A DNA stretch of 64,000 nt, from positions 284,689 to 348,688 of the forward strand of contig NZ_JAALFC010000001.1 in assembly GCF_011058155.1 (NCBI RefSeq), read 5' to 3'. Position numbers and translations under genes: made by a program. Shown here one piece after another: positions 45,651-54,440 of this stretch. The notes beneath the pieces are model-generated. The model made no database searches, was not told where the DNA came from, and saw only the letters and a list, made by a program, of their open reading frames with translations. The DNA is from Litoribacterium kuwaitense. GTDB taxonomy: Bacteria; Bacillota; Bacilli; Bacillales; DSM-28697. The stretch's first letter is position 1, and each line of letters opens with the position of its first letter.

Positions 45651-46787
45651 TTGGAAAATGATCTTACCATCCTTTGCACGACCGCAATGGGCTTAGAATC
45701 CGTAGCCACCCAAGAGCTTCGTCAGCTTGGTTATACCGACATGACAACGGAAAACGGTCGAATTGTTTTGCGAGGAACAGCGACTGATGTAGCTCGGTTA
45801 AATTTATGGATGCGTACGGCTGATCGCATTAAGATTGTTGTAGGTCGCTTTAAAGCCGAAACGTTTGACGAGCTATTCGAAGGGACGAAAGCGTTACCGT
45901 GGGAAGCTTATTTACCTTTTGATGCTGCCTTTCCAGTACAAGGAAAGTCTGTTCGCTCGGTACTCACCAGTGTACCCGATTGCCAATCCATTGTGAAAAA
46001 AGCCATTGTTGATCGCATGTCCGCAAAACAAATTCAATTTATGAGCTTTGACGAATCAGGGGACACTTTTCCGATTGAGATTAATGTGACGAAAGACTGG
46101 GCTGAAATTACATTAGATACGAGTGGAACGGGCTTACACAAGCGCGGATATCGTCTTGATCAAGGTGAGGCTCCCTTGAAAGAAACATTAGCCGCTGCAC
46201 TCGTGCTCTTGACAAATTGGAAGCCGCATATGCCTTTTATTGATCCGATGTGTGGGTCAGGAACGCTAGCGATTGAGGCTGCAATGATTGGTTTACGTCT
46301 TGCGCCTGGATTTAACCGCTCGTTTATTTCTGAAAGGTGGCCGCTCATTCCGACGGACGTTTGGGAAAAAGCAAGAGAAGAAGCTGAGGATCTGGCAGAT
46401 TACGATACGCGATTGTCAATTTTCGCCAGTGATATTGATCACAGAATGATTGAAACAAGTCAAGAAAATGCTTTAGAAGCAGGACTCATGTCTGATATTG
46501 AATTTAAACAAATGCAGCTTGCCGATCTTACACTTCCAGACGAAAATGGCGTACTCGTCAGCAATCCTCCTTACGGTGAACGCATGGGTGATGAGAAAGG
46601 CACAAAAGCCATTGCTGAACAGGTTGGACAACTCATACAGACAAGACCCGATTGGTCGTATTATTTAATTACTGCTGACAAGCAATTTGAAAAAAATGCT
46701 GGTCAAAAAGCGACGAAAAAAAGAAAGTTATTTAATGGTTACCTGGAAACACAATATTATCAATTTTGGGCGTCAAAACACCATTAG
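45651..46787 (+). CDS. ypsC: THUMP-domain rRNA guanine-N2 methyltransferase (RlmL/YpsC family)
   Basis: RNA methyltransferase with N-terminal ferredoxin-like and THUMP domains (about residues 1-150) and a Rossmann methylase. SAM site FIDPMCGSGTLAIEAAMIG near 200-218, catalytic NPPYGERMGDE near 305-315. 378 residues. Start TTG 45651 lies eight bases after AAGGAG; the GTG at 45642 overlaps that site. Likely target is 23S rRNA by homology with the N-terminal half of RlmL. Confidence 0.9.
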   Translation: MENDLTILCTTAMGLESVATQELRQLGYTDMTTENGRIVLRGTATDVARLNLWMRTADRIKIVVGRFKAETFDELFEGTKALPWEAYLPFDAAFPVQGKSVRSVLTSVPDCQSIVKKAIVDRMSAKQIQFMSFDESGDTFPIEINVTKDWAEITLDTSGTGLHKRGYRLDQGEAPLKETLAAALVLLTNWKPHMPFIDPMCGSGTLAIEAAMIGLRLAPGFNRSFISERWPLIPTDVWEKAREEAEDLADYDTRLSIFASDIDHRMIETSQENALEAGLMSDIEFKQMQLADLTLPDENGVLVSNPPYGERMGDEKGTKAIAEQVGQLIQTRPDWSYYLITADKQFEKNAGQKATKKRKLFNGYLETQYYQFWASKHH

Positions 46788-46860
46788 ACGTATAAGGCTC
46801 CTTCATCGTGCATATAATAGCGGGTATATGTGTGATTTATTTGAGAAAGGGGCCTTATCA

Positions 46861-47037
46861 TTGAATCCGTATGTTACTTTTGAGCGAGTAGAGCGCGCGC
46901 TAAAACGGGCTGAATCTTTTGTAGGTGAAGAAAGTCCTCACGTTCAGCAATCTTTGCAGGAAGCGCGTTTAAGCAATGTTAAAGCATTATTTTACTACGA
47001 GGGGCTAGGCCATCAAAACAACACGAAGCATACATAA
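46861..47037 (+). CDS. Small conserved hypothetical protein
   Basis: 58 residues from TTG 46861, six bases after AAAGGGGCC: NPYVTFERVERALKRAESFV, then HVQQSLQEARLSNVKALFYY. Two amphipathic helices, no membrane segment. A TATAAT box lies at 46813-46818 and a terminator directly follows, so it looks like its own unit. A longer frame upstream runs back into ypsC and is not credible. Function unknown. Confidence 0.65.
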   Translation: MNPYVTFERVERALKRAESFVGEESPHVQQSLQEARLSNVKALFYYEGLGHQNNTKHT

Positions 47038-47047
47038 GCCCTTCAAT

Positions 47048-47070
47048 CCGCCGAAATGGCGGTTTTTTTT
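47048..47070 (+). terminator. Terminator before xpt
   Basis: CCGCC-gaaat-GGCGG followed by eight T residues. Confidence 0.85.
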
Positions 47071-47145
47071 ATGGCATGGGCGTAAAACAAGCTGACCTTG
47101 TTTTAAAAAGCTAGCGATCATTTAAACAAAGGGAGAACAGAGATC

Positions 47146-47715
47146 ATGGAAGCGTTAAAAAATAAAATTCTGACAGAAGGTATTGTGATTTCAGAAACAG
47201 TATTACAAGTCGATCGCTTTTTAAATCATCAAATTGATCCGATGCTGATGCAAAGTGTCGGTACAGCGTTTTATCAACATTATGCAAATGAACCAATTAC
47301 GAAGGTGCTTACATTAGAATCATCCGGGATTGCACCGGCAATGATGACAGCTCTTTCTTTTCAAGTCCCTTGCATTTTTGCACGTAAAAAAAAGTCGCTA
47401 ACGCTTCAAGACCATGTATTTACGACGACGGTTACGTCTTTTACAAAAAAAGAAGATAATCCGATATTTGTATCAAAGGATTGGCTCAAAGAAGAAGATC
47501 ACGTACTTATTATCGATGATTTTCTTGCGAATGGGCAGGCTGCAGAAGGTTTACTTGATATCGTGCAGCAATCTGGAGCGAGCCTTGCCGGCTTTGGCGC
47601 TGTCATCGAAAAGGGGTTTCAGGCTGGGGGAGAGAAACTGCGACAGCAAAATATTAACGTTTGTTCACTAGCAATCATTGCTTCCTTAAAAAATCAGCAG
47701 GTTACATTTGCCTAG
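47146..47715 (+). CDS. xpt: Xanthine phosphoribosyltransferase
   Basis: Purine salvage: xanthine plus PRPP to XMP. Phosphoribosyl-binding loop [16 protein letters not shown] near residues 124-139, substrate region [10 protein letters not shown] near 56. 189 residues, normal. GGGAGAAC precedes ATG 47146. The upstream 75 bp has a perfect AAAACAAG/CTTGTTTT hairpin but not the conserved core of a guanine riboswitch, and the partner permease pbuX does not follow, unlike B. subtilis. Confidence 0.93.
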   Translation: MEALKNKILTEGIVISETVLQVDRFLNHQIDPMLMQSVGTAFYQHYANEPITKVLTLESSGIAPAMMTALSFQVPCIFARKKKSLTLQDHVFTTTVTSFTKKEDNPIFVSKDWLKEEDHVLIIDDFLANGQAAEGLLDIVQQSGASLAGFGAVIEKGFQAGGEKLRQQNINVCSLAIIASLKNQQVTFA

Positions 47716-47771
47716 GTATATTTCCTCCTTTTTTTCCACATGCTAGGAAAAAGTCGGAGGGAGTGGTCATC

Positions 47772-48839
47772 GTGCCTTTTTTAGAAGCTGTTGGAACTGC
47801 AGTTCCCGCAAATGTATATACACAAAAAGACATTATGCCTCTGGTGCGAAAAATATTTGCCGATGCGTTTAAAGACATCGATCGTTTAATGAAAGTGTTT
47901 GGCACAGGTCTTGTTCATGAGCGCCATTTTGCAATGCCGCTTGACTGGTACACGGTCGAGCATTCATTCTCGGAAAAAAACCGATGTTTTCAACAAGCAG
48001 CATACGATTGTTCAATACGCGCTGTTGAAGATTGTCTAGAGCAGTTACCGGCGTCTTCTCGGCAAGTTGACGCGGTTTTTGTAGTGACGAGTACAGGTAT
48101 TATGACACCGGGGCTTGATGTCGCCCTTATTGAAGCGTTAGACCTTCCCGCCACGACAGAACGTTACCCTCTATGGGGATATGGCTGTGCAGGAGGCGTT
48201 TCCGGCTTAAACAAAGCTTTTACATACTGTGAACGATACCCGGAAAGGAAAGCACTCCTCGTTTGCGTAGAAATGTGTTCAACAACCTTTCAGCATGATG
48301 ATACTTCAAAAAGCAACCTTGTTGGTACGTCGCTCTTTGCAGATGGTGCTGCAGCGGTCGTTGTAAGTGGGGATCAAGCAGGTAAGTCCGATGGCAATAC
48401 CCTCTATTATATTTCCGGATTTCAAAGCTTGCTTCCTCATTCCCAAGAGATCATGGGTTGGGAAATAAAAGAAGGTGGGCTGCACGTCATTTTTGCCCCT
48501 AAAATTCCAGAACTTGTCCATTCGTGGGCTGTTCCGGAAACGAAAGCATTCCTCACCGCGAACGGCACTGAGCTGGAGGATATAGTTTCATTTGTCTCTC
48601 ATCCAGGCGGTCGGAAAGTGCTCGAAGCGTATGAAGAAGGATTGTCTGTTCCTAAACAAGCATTTGCTATTGCGTACGATGTACTCGCTAGATTTGGCAA
48701 TATGTCATCTCCGACGGTATTGTTTGTCCTTAAAGAACGTATGAAATATCCGCGAAAGCATGGTGAAAAGGGGCTGATGTCAGCGTTAGGCCCTGGGTTT
48801 TCAACGGACCTTCTTCTGTTTGAATGGAAGGGGGCATAG
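47772..48839 (+). CDS. bpsA: Type III polyketide synthase (alkylpyrone synthase)
   Basis: Chalcone-synthase-like enzyme; in B. subtilis BpsA (BcsA) makes long-chain triketide alkylpyrones from acyl-CoA and malonyl-CoA. Catalytic Cys in WGYGCAGGVSGLNKA near residue 135, distal His in SFVSHPGGRKVLEAY and Asn in FGNMSSPTVLFVL complete the triad. 355 residues. Start GTG 47772, eight bases after GGAGGGAG; the longer frame upstream overlaps xpt. Followed by bpsB. Confidence 0.93.
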   Translation: MPFLEAVGTAVPANVYTQKDIMPLVRKIFADAFKDIDRLMKVFGTGLVHERHFAMPLDWYTVEHSFSEKNRCFQQAAYDCSIRAVEDCLEQLPASSRQVDAVFVVTSTGIMTPGLDVALIEALDLPATTERYPLWGYGCAGGVSGLNKAFTYCERYPERKALLVCVEMCSTTFQHDDTSKSNLVGTSLFADGAAAVVVSGDQAGKSDGNTLYYISGFQSLLPHSQEIMGWEIKEGGLHVIFAPKIPELVHSWAVPETKAFLTANGTELEDIVSFVSHPGGRKVLEAYEEGLSVPKQAFAIAYDVLARFGNMSSPTVLFVLKERMKYPRKHGEKGLMSALGPGFSTDLLLFEWKGA

Positions 48840-48842
48840 TTT

Positions 48843-49412
48843 ATGATGATCGCATGGCTGTTGTTGATTATTTTACTTAGTCAGCGCTTGATTGAGTTGT
48901 GGATCGCGAGGAAAAATGAACAATGGATGAAGAGGGAGGGGGCAATTGAGTATGGCCAGAGTCATTATATTTGGCTTGTGGTCGGGCAAACGATGTTTAT
49001 CCTTGTATGGACATATGAAGCTTTTCAAGCCCCCCAGCTTTCACCGTACTGGCCCATATTCATGTTTCTTTATAGTGGTGTCCTTTTTTTACGCATTTGG
49101 ACGATGCGCTCATTAGGGCGATATTGGAATACGAAAATTATCGTATTGCCTGGGGCACCATTACAAGTGAAAGGGCCGTATCGTTGGATGAAACACCCAA
49201 ACTACGTCATCGTCTATTTAGAGATGCTTCTGTTAGCAGTCATTGTAGAAGCCTATGTCGCCATGGTCGCTGGTGTGATTTTGCAAAGTGCCGCTTTAGC
49301 GATACGGATACCGACCGAAGAAGCCGCGTTACAAAACGCGACAACCAATCAAGCAGCCGCTTTGTATAAGAACAAAAAGAAATTTTGGCCAAACCTCAAA
49401 AAATTTCAATGA
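48843..49412 (+). CDS. bpsB: Isoprenylcysteine-carboxyl-methyltransferase-like protein BpsB
   Basis: Integral membrane methyltransferase of the ICMT/DUF1295-like family. Four to five hydrophobic segments; the SAM-binding region is VKGPYRWMKHPNYVIVYLEM near residues 109-128. In B. subtilis BpsB (YpbQ) methylates the alkylpyrones of BpsA. 189 residues. Starts three bases after the bpsA stop, so the pair is one operon. Confidence 0.92.
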   Translation: MMIAWLLLIILLSQRLIELWIARKNEQWMKREGAIEYGQSHYIWLVVGQTMFILVWTYEAFQAPQLSPYWPIFMFLYSGVLFLRIWTMRSLGRYWNTKIIVLPGAPLQVKGPYRWMKHPNYVIVYLEMLLLAVIVEAYVAMVAGVILQSAALAIRIPTEEAALQNATTNQAAALYKNKKKFWPNLKKFQ

Positions 49413-49437
49413 CCGTATTGTAAGTAAACTTAAAACC

Positions 49438-49466
49438 TTGATCAAATCCAATATGCGCGATATAAT
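49438..49466 (+). promoter_or_regulatory. Promoter of the 6S-like RNA
   Basis: TTGATC at 49438-49443, 17-bp spacer, consensus TATAAT at 49461-49466. Confidence 0.7.
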
Positions 49467-49472
49467 GGTGTT

Positions 49473-49681
49473 CCTGCGGTTCGGGTGATTCGTTTTTTGT
49501 CTTAATCCGATGATTTGTCAAAGGGAGCCCTATATTAGATCGAATACGCCTGTAAGGGCGAACGCGTGAATGCGGGCACCCACGTTCCTTTTAGGGATTG
49601 ACAGACGATGACGAGCACCGTTCTCGCGGGGATTAGCTAATATAATTCAAGCCCTCCACTATTCATGTGGAGGGCTTTTCC
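49473..49681 (+). ncRNA. ssrS: 6S RNA-like regulatory RNA
   Basis: A roughly 205-nt stretch with no ORF, its own promoter and a terminator. Outer arms TCCtGCGG..CGGGTG (about 49471-49488) and CACCG..CGCGGGGA (about 49614-49632) can pair; inside, TTGTCAA (49516-49522) pairs with TTGACAG (49598-49604), leaving a large bubble on the 5' side, the shape of 6S RNA, which mimics an open promoter and binds sigma-A RNA polymerase. Blocks such as CCCACGTTCC and GGGATTGACAGACGATGACG look familiar from Firmicute 6S RNAs. Assignment is from memory and fold, not from a model search. Confidence 0.6.
49650..49681 (+). terminator. Terminator of the 6S-like RNA
   Basis: AGCCCTCCAC-tattcat-GTGGAGGGCT followed by TTT. 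It also faces the minus-strand gene that ends at 49726. Confidence 0.8.
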
Positions 49682-49725
49682 AATGAACGATCAATAAGCT
49701 CAGGACATATGTGCTATAATTAAGC

Positions 49726-49848
49726 TTAGGAGTGTTTTGTATTCGTCTTTTTAGCTTCGTTTTCTCCTTGGCTTTTAGGTGCAGTATTCATCTCATCCGG
49801 TGCTTGACCTTGAGGGTTGACGCTCGTTTTGTGCCGTTGTTTTTTCAT
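49726..49848 (-). CDS. sspL: Small acid-soluble spore protein SspL
   Basis: 40-residue ORF: MKKQRHKTSVNPQGQAPDEM at the start and ENEAKKTNTKHS at the end. From memory B. subtilis SspL has MKKKDKGR, then VTPQG and a final AKKSNTKR, a close match at both ends. ATG is nine bases after AAAGGAGCG. Too short for ordinary ORF calling. Minor spore-core protein made under sigma-G in the forespore. Confidence 0.8.
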   Translation of the reverse strand: MKKQRHKTSVNPQGQAPDEMNTAPKSQGENEAKKTNTKHS

Positions 49849-49949
49849 AGGCTAAAACGCTCCTTTCATTACTAGGATGTGCGTTTTTTCGGATTTTATA
49901 AACATGCAGCATATATATTAACGTCGGTTTGAATATCAAGGAATGGGGA

Positions 49950-50243
49950 TTGAATCCGGTGCAACAGAAGAATCTGGGGTATTATCTAGACGAAATGCAA
50001 GGAAAAGGGTTTAAGCTTTCCTACAGCGATATATTGTTCATCCATTTCGCACAAAAATTTACCAATGCAAACGACAAGCTGATGATCATTGCGCTTCAAG
50101 TCGTATGGTCTACTCAGTTTGAATTTGATCCAAGCTTTTATCTTTCATTTGTTGAGCGCTTGCAGGAAAATGATGTAAAAACAAAAAAAGAAGCCATTCA
50201 GATGGCCAAAAATTTAGGTCTTTACGATCGTTTACTTAAGTGA
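49950..50243 (+). CDS. Conserved hypothetical helical protein
   Basis: 97 residues, no recognised family. LSYSDILFIHFAQKFTNAND, VVWSTQFEFDPSFYLSFVE and KKEAIQMAKNLGLYDRLLK suggest an all-helical soluble domain. Start TTG 49950 is seven bases after AAGGA; the earlier TTG 49929 lacks a ribosome site. It converges on, and overlaps by 22 bp, the RNase H gene on the other strand. Confidence 0.6.
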   Translation: MNPVQQKNLGYYLDEMQGKGFKLSYSDILFIHFAQKFTNANDKLMIIALQVVWSTQFEFDPSFYLSFVERLQENDVKTKKEAIQMAKNLGLYDRLLK

Positions 50244-50617
50244 ATTGCATGTCTAGCAAGAAGATCGGCCTTTTTATTTTTGTTTTCTGGAATCCATTTC
50301 ACAAAAAATAAATCAAAATGTTTGGATAGCGCAAGCACTTGTTCATAAAATGGTACATAAAGCGGATTTTTTATGTACTCTTTCTCAATCGCTCGTTCAA
50401 TTAATTGAGAATCCGTTTTCACGAAAACATTTCGCACCCCATGCTCCTTGCAGAAATTCATCCCCGCAATCAGTGCATGCCATTCAGCTTCATGATTCGT
50501 TAGTGGAGGAAGAGGAATTGCTTTCTCATACGCTATTCCGTCATTGATAAGAACAATCCCCGCTCCTGATGGACCTGGATTCCCAGCACTTGCACCATCG
50601 ATGTACAAATCTGCCAT
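50222..50617 (-). CDS. RNase HI family protein (YpdQ-like)
   Basis: 131 residues. RNase H fold with catalytic acids: D7 in LYIDGASAGNPGPSG, E48 in TNHEAEWHALIAG, D in VKTDSQLIE, and a late D in KKADLLARHA. Lacks the basic handle, as in the B. subtilis YpdQ type. ATG 50617 follows AGGAG; ten residues upstream in the longer frame are not needed. Close to a second, divergently transcribed RNase H-like gene. Confidence 0.88.
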   Translation of the reverse strand: MADLYIDGASAGNPGPSGAGIVLINDGIAYEKAIPLPPLTNHEAEWHALIAGMNFCKEHGVRNVFVKTDSQLIERAIEKEYIKNPLYVPFYEQVLALSKHFDLFFVKWIPENKNKKADLLARHAIHLSKRS

Positions 50618-50706
50618 ACACCATTTCTCCTCTCTTTTCTCAATCATAGGTAGTATATCAAAGAGTTGTTTGACGCACGATACATTTCATTAGAGGAGGG
50701 TCGCGG

Positions 50707-51432
50707 ATGAAAGTGCAAATTTATTGGGATTATACTGTAAAAGGGAAGCAAACGATCGAATTTATCTCCGGCGATTTAGAAGCCGAAGACGCGATGGCTT
50801 GGGCGAATGAGGCGACACGATTAAATCATGCAAAAAATATCCGGTTTGTTGACAAAGAGGGTCGATCTTGGAGCGAAAAAACGTTGAAACAGTTCTTAAC
50901 TGCTGAACGAAACAGGCTGCAAAACGTTCGCTGTTGGTTTGACGGCAATTTTGATCGAAGTTCAAAGCGTTCCGGGGTGGGTATCTGTATTTTATACGAT
51001 CATGGTCAAACGACTTGGCAAATGAGAAAAAACCGTTATTTCTCTTCGCTAAGTTCAAATAATGAAGCTGAATTTGCTGCACTTTGGATGTTAAGTGAAG
51101 AGCTATTGTCACTACCGAATGATTTTTCCTCTGTACACATTCACGGTGATTCAATGAACGTCATCAGACAAATGGCAGGGGACTGGCCCCTTTATGACGA
51201 AGTGTTACAGCGTTGGGCGGATCGTATCGATGAGCAATTAGAACAAACAAAGGCAGACATTACGTGGTCCTACATTCCTTCAAAGGAAAACAAGCGCTGT
51301 GACCACTTAGCAAATCAAGCGTTAAATCATATTGTTGTTGAAAGTACTTCTCGCCTTGAGTCAGATATGAAGGAGTTGACTGATGATGAAGGATCAGACC
51401 GCCATAAAGGAAGCGACAAAACTTCTCGATGA
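50707..51432 (+). CDS. ypeP: RNase H-like protein YpeP
   Basis: 241 residues. An N-terminal part (KVQIYWDYTVKGKQTIEF) is followed by an RNase HI-like domain from about residue 75: CWFDGNFDRSSKRSGVG, SSNNEAEFAALWML, HIHGDSMNVIRQM and KRCDHLANQAL supply the D-E-D-D set. GAGGAGGGT precedes the ATG. Overlaps ypeQ by 50 bp in another frame. Confidence 0.85.
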   Translation: MKVQIYWDYTVKGKQTIEFISGDLEAEDAMAWANEATRLNHAKNIRFVDKEGRSWSEKTLKQFLTAERNRLQNVRCWFDGNFDRSSKRSGVGICILYDHGQTTWQMRKNRYFSSLSSNNEAEFAALWMLSEELLSLPNDFSSVHIHGDSMNVIRQMAGDWPLYDEVLQRWADRIDEQLEQTKADITWSYIPSKENKRCDHLANQALNHIVVESTSRLESDMKELTDDEGSDRHKGSDKTSR

Positions 51433-51580
51433 GTATTGTGAAGGCTGCTTCCTGAAGGCTCATTATAGACATGTTTACGGACGAAAACGAGCTCATCAGT
51501 TTTGCATCCATCGCTGTTCTATCGGAAAGGAATTAAAAGCGCTTGGGAGCATGTTAGGTGGGGAACGTGAAGATGAATGA
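51383..51580 (+). CDS. ypeQ: Small zinc-binding-like protein YpeQ
   Basis: 65 residues with a Cys/His pattern: YCEGCFLKAHYRHVYG, then HQFCIHRCSIG, which could hold one metal ion. Conserved with ypeP in Bacillus. Start ATG 51383 is eight bases after AAGGAG located inside ypeP, so the 50-bp overlap is real coding overlap. Function unknown. Confidence 0.82.
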   Translation: MMKDQTAIKEATKLLDEYCEGCFLKAHYRHVYGRKRAHQFCIHRCSIGKELKALGSMLGGEREDE

Positions 51581-51588
51581 TGCCAAAT

Positions 51589-51623
51589 AAAAAGACCTCG
51601 CGCGCTAAGACGCGGGTCTTTTT
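51589..51623. terminator. Bidirectional terminator ypeQ/metAA
   Basis: AAAAAGACC-t-CGCG and CGCG-GGTCTTTTT arms with an 8-nt loop between the convergent genes. Confidence 0.85.
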
Positions 51624-51651
51624 ATTTGCGAAACAGCATACACAAGACGTT

Positions 51652-52560
51652 TTACCATTGATATGGTGTCGCTTGATATACATAATAATTTAGCCAATTC
51701 GTAAACAGTAGATAAGCATGAGCACGCCACATATGCAGTGGCACGGACTCTGATGGACCACCACAACATTCATAATCCGGAAGTTGAATGTTCATTCCAT
51801 TTGTCACATCACGCTTATATTCGTTCTGTAACGTTTGTGTATCGTATTCTGGATGTCCTGTTAAAAAGACTTGTTTTCGATCTTTACTTTGCACGAGACA
51901 AACCCCGGCTTTTTCAGATTCAGCAAGCAGCATTAGATCGTCCACTTGCAAAATATCTTCTTTTGTTGTTGTCATATGCCGTGAATGCGGAACGTAAAAA
52001 CGATCATCGAATCCCCGCAACAATTCACAATTCGGCTCGACGATGTTATGCGAGTAAACACCGAAGCATTTTTGCTCAAGCTTATGTTTAGGGATGTCAT
52101 AGTGATAAAACAACCCTGCCTGGGCGCCCCAGCACGAATGAAGCGTTGACGTCACATGCGTTTTTGTCCAATCCATTAAATACGTAAACTCATCCCAATA
52201 ATTGACTTCTTGAAAGTCTAAATGCTCAATCGGTGCCCCTGTAATAATCATTCCGTCAAAATTTTGCTGTTCAATTTCAGGTAACGTTTTGTAAAACGCT
52301 TGCAAATGTTCAGCACTTGTCGTTTTTGATTGATGTGTAGAAGGGTGCAGCAACGTCACATTAATTTGCAGTGGAGAGTTACTGAGAAGGCGCAAAAGCT
52401 GTGTTTCTGCCTCTTCTTTTTTTGGCATAATATTAAAGATCGCAATATTTAATGGGCGAATATCTTGAGAGTAGGCCCGATTTTCATCCATTACGAAAAT
52501 GTTTTCATTTTCTAATATTTCTTTTGCAGGTAAATGAGCTGGTATATTAATTGGCAATGA
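51652..52560 (-). CDS. metAA: Homoserine O-acetyltransferase MetA
   Basis: Activates homoserine for methionine synthesis. MetA/HTS family, glutamine-amidotransferase-like fold: [28 protein letters not shown]-like [14 protein letters not shown], catalytic Cys in [15 protein letters not shown] and His in [10 protein letters not shown]. Start TTG 52560, six bases after AAGGGGGG, gives the standard [16 protein letters not shown]-terminus and 302 residues; the 20 residues upstream are not family sequence. Acetyl versus succinyl donor cannot be fixed by eye; Bacillus enzymes use acetyl-CoA. Confidence 0.93.
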   Translation of the reverse strand, partial: SLPINIPAHLPAKEILENENIFVMDENRAYSQDIRPLNIAIFNIMPKKEEAETQLLRLLSNSPLQINVTLLHPSTHQSKTTSAEHLQAFYKTLPEIEQQNFDGMIITGAPIEHLDFQEVNYWDEFTYLMDWTKTHVTSTLHSCWGAQAGLFYHYDIPKHKLEQKCFGVYSHNIVEPNCELLRGFDDRFYVPHSRHMTTTKEDILQVDDLMLLAESEKAGVCLVQSKDRKQVFLTGHPEYDTQTLQNEYKRDVTNGMNIQLPDYECCGGPSESVPLHMWRAHAYLLFTNWLNYYVYQATPYQW

Positions 52561-52633
52561 AATCCCCCCTTGACAATTGAGCCTGCTTACTATTCTACAG
52601 TGAAGCCTTGCGTTGTACAACCACCCTAACGAT

Positions 52634-52921
52634 TTAGAGATGAGGAAGATTTTTAAATGTTTCTATGAAGGAAACTGGAGGCTCCTCAATTAAAAAAGGC
52701 GTCACACCGTAAATTGTATGCAAATAAATAAACCCAAGCTGCTCAGAAACCATCCAGTAGGACACATCAAAAACGTCCTGCAATCTCCACGTTTTTATGG
52801 AGGAGGTAATTTCGTGGCGATAGAGGCACAATCGATGAGCCGACGTAATGATCTGTTTTCCCTCCACAGAAAGCAGATGCTCCTGTTGGATATATGTGCA
52901 TTTGGCTAAAGGTGCATGCAT
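52634..52921 (-). CDS. Hypothetical protein, PH-like fold suspected
   Basis: 95 residues, start ATG 52921 after AAAGGGGGAAG. Pattern of beta strands ending in a helix: [55 protein letters not shown], then FIETFKNL. This resembles short PH-like (bPH) domains, which is inference. Upstream of metAA on the same strand but separated by 73 bp. Confidence 0.6.
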   Translation of the reverse strand: MHAPLAKCTYIQQEHLLSVEGKQIITSAHRLCLYRHEITSSIKTWRLQDVFDVSYWMVSEQLGFIYLHTIYGVTPFLIEEPPVSFIETFKNLPHL

Positions 52922-53053
52922 GTTCGCTTCCCCCTTTACGTTCTAACGTCAATATACAAGAAAATCGCGTAAACACCAAGCCAAACAGCGTGACAGCAAT
53001 TAACCTTTTGTCATGATACAATACTCAATAGATTCGTGGATAGGAGGATTCGC

Positions 53054-54181
53054 ATGCATATCGTTTCAATCGAACCAACCCCAAGCCCGCACACAATGAA
53101 AATTAATTTATCTGAAGCTTTAGGAACAGGGCAAAGTCGACATTACAAAAAAGAAGATCATAAAGAAGCACCTGTCTGGCTTCAGGCCGTTCTAAATATT
53201 GACGGTGTAAAAGCCGTTTATCATGTCGCTGACTTTTTGGCGCTAGATCGTTATCCCTCCTACGATTGGAAACCTATTCTAGCGACCGTCCGCCAATCAT
53301 TTGGTGAAGAGCCGACTGAATCGGCAGTACAGAGACAAAGTAATGATTCCTTTGGTGAAATTTCTGTTCAAATTCAAAAATATGCTGGCATTCCAATGCA
53401 AATCAAGCTGACAAATGGCGAGTCAGAAAAAAGAGTAGGGCTACCTACACGCTTTAGTGATGCCGTCATGCAGCTGCAAACCAGTGGTGAAAATGTTGTT
53501 CTTGACCGCACATGGGACGACTACGGCGTCCGCTTTGGTGACTTTGAAGATGTCGGTGCTACGCTTGTGGAAGAGCTATCCGCACTTTATCCACCTGAAC
53601 GTCTAACGTCATTACAAAAGGGAGAAACAACACCCTTTATCGAGAAATACCATCGTGTGACAGAAAGTGACTTAGATGATCCTGATTGGAAAGTACGCTA
53701 TCAACGTTTTGAGAATATGAGTGATCCGACCATTGAGGATCTCCCAGTGCTCAAAAAGGCACTTTATGATGAAAAAGCATCGATACGCCGTCTTGCTGTC
53801 GTCTACCTCGGTATGATCGAAGACAAAAAAGTGTTGCCTTTGCTTGAACAAGCGTTAAATGACTCTTCTGTGACCGTTAGACGAACAGCCGGTGATGCAA
53901 TGTCTGATCTCGGTATGACGGAAGCCATTCCCGCAATGGTCGCTTCGTTGGAAGATCAAAATAAAATTGTTCGCTGGCGTGCAGCGATGTTTCTCTATGA
54001 AGTAGGGGACGATACTGCACTCCCTGCACTTGAAAAAGCAAAAGATGATGATGAATTCGAGGTCAGCCTACAAGTGCAAATGGCGATTGAACGAATATCA
54101 GGTGGTGGAGAAGCAAAAGGCTCAATATGGAAGCAAATGACAGAAGCTACGATGAGAAGTAAAAAAGAAGATCCATCATAA
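53054..54181 (+). CDS. ypgR: HEAT-repeat protein YpgR/CvfC with NifU-like N-terminal domain
   Basis: 375 residues. The N-terminus IVSIEPTPSPHTMKINLSEAL and VLNIDGVKAVYHVADFLAL is a Scaffold/NifU-N domain (residues 1-90); PBS/HEAT-like repeats occupy the C-terminus (VRYQRFENMSDPTIEDLPVL, VRRTAGDAMSDLG, VRWRAAMFLYEVGDD). In Staphylococcus the homologue CvfC affects virulence; molecular role is unclear. ATG 53054 follows AGGAGG. Confidence 0.86.
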   Translation: MHIVSIEPTPSPHTMKINLSEALGTGQSRHYKKEDHKEAPVWLQAVLNIDGVKAVYHVADFLALDRYPSYDWKPILATVRQSFGEEPTESAVQRQSNDSFGEISVQIQKYAGIPMQIKLTNGESEKRVGLPTRFSDAVMQLQTSGENVVLDRTWDDYGVRFGDFEDVGATLVEELSALYPPERLTSLQKGETTPFIEKYHRVTESDLDDPDWKVRYQRFENMSDPTIEDLPVLKKALYDEKASIRRLAVVYLGMIEDKKVLPLLEQALNDSSVTVRRTAGDAMSDLGMTEAIPAMVASLEDQNKIVRWRAAMFLYEVGDDTALPALEKAKDDDEFEVSLQVQMAIERISGGGEAKGSIWKQMTEATMRSKKEDPS

Positions 54182-54186
54182 TATTG

Positions 54187-54225
54187 AACCTCGTGAAGCA
54201 ACACAAGTCTTCACGAGGTTTTTTA
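54187..54225 (+). terminator. Terminator after ypgR
   Basis: AACCTCGTGAAG and CTTCACGAGGTT, a perfect 12-bp stem, then TTTT. Confidence 0.88.
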
Positions 54226-54440
54226 AGTATATCTCACTATGTTTTCCCACCTGAATCAGATGTCCCCATTGAAAAGTACATGCAAAAGAGATATATTGTT
54301 AAGTATAAATTATTCTAATTGACTTATTTTTTACTTCTTTCGTTTGTTGTAAGCATCCGAAGGAGTCGATCTGGCAAATGATCGATCTTTCATTTGTCAG
54401 AAAATTCATTAACACTTGTAAGTAGAAAAGGGAGTAGACA

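Noticed and set aside
46687..46860. Upstream extension of the small gene at 46861
   Set aside because: It lies inside ypsC in another frame; the true start has its own ribosome site at 46861.
54182..54440. T-box or other leucine-type leader before ilvD
   Set aside because: No AGGGTGG T-box sequence and no antiterminator pair seen in the 259-bp gap.
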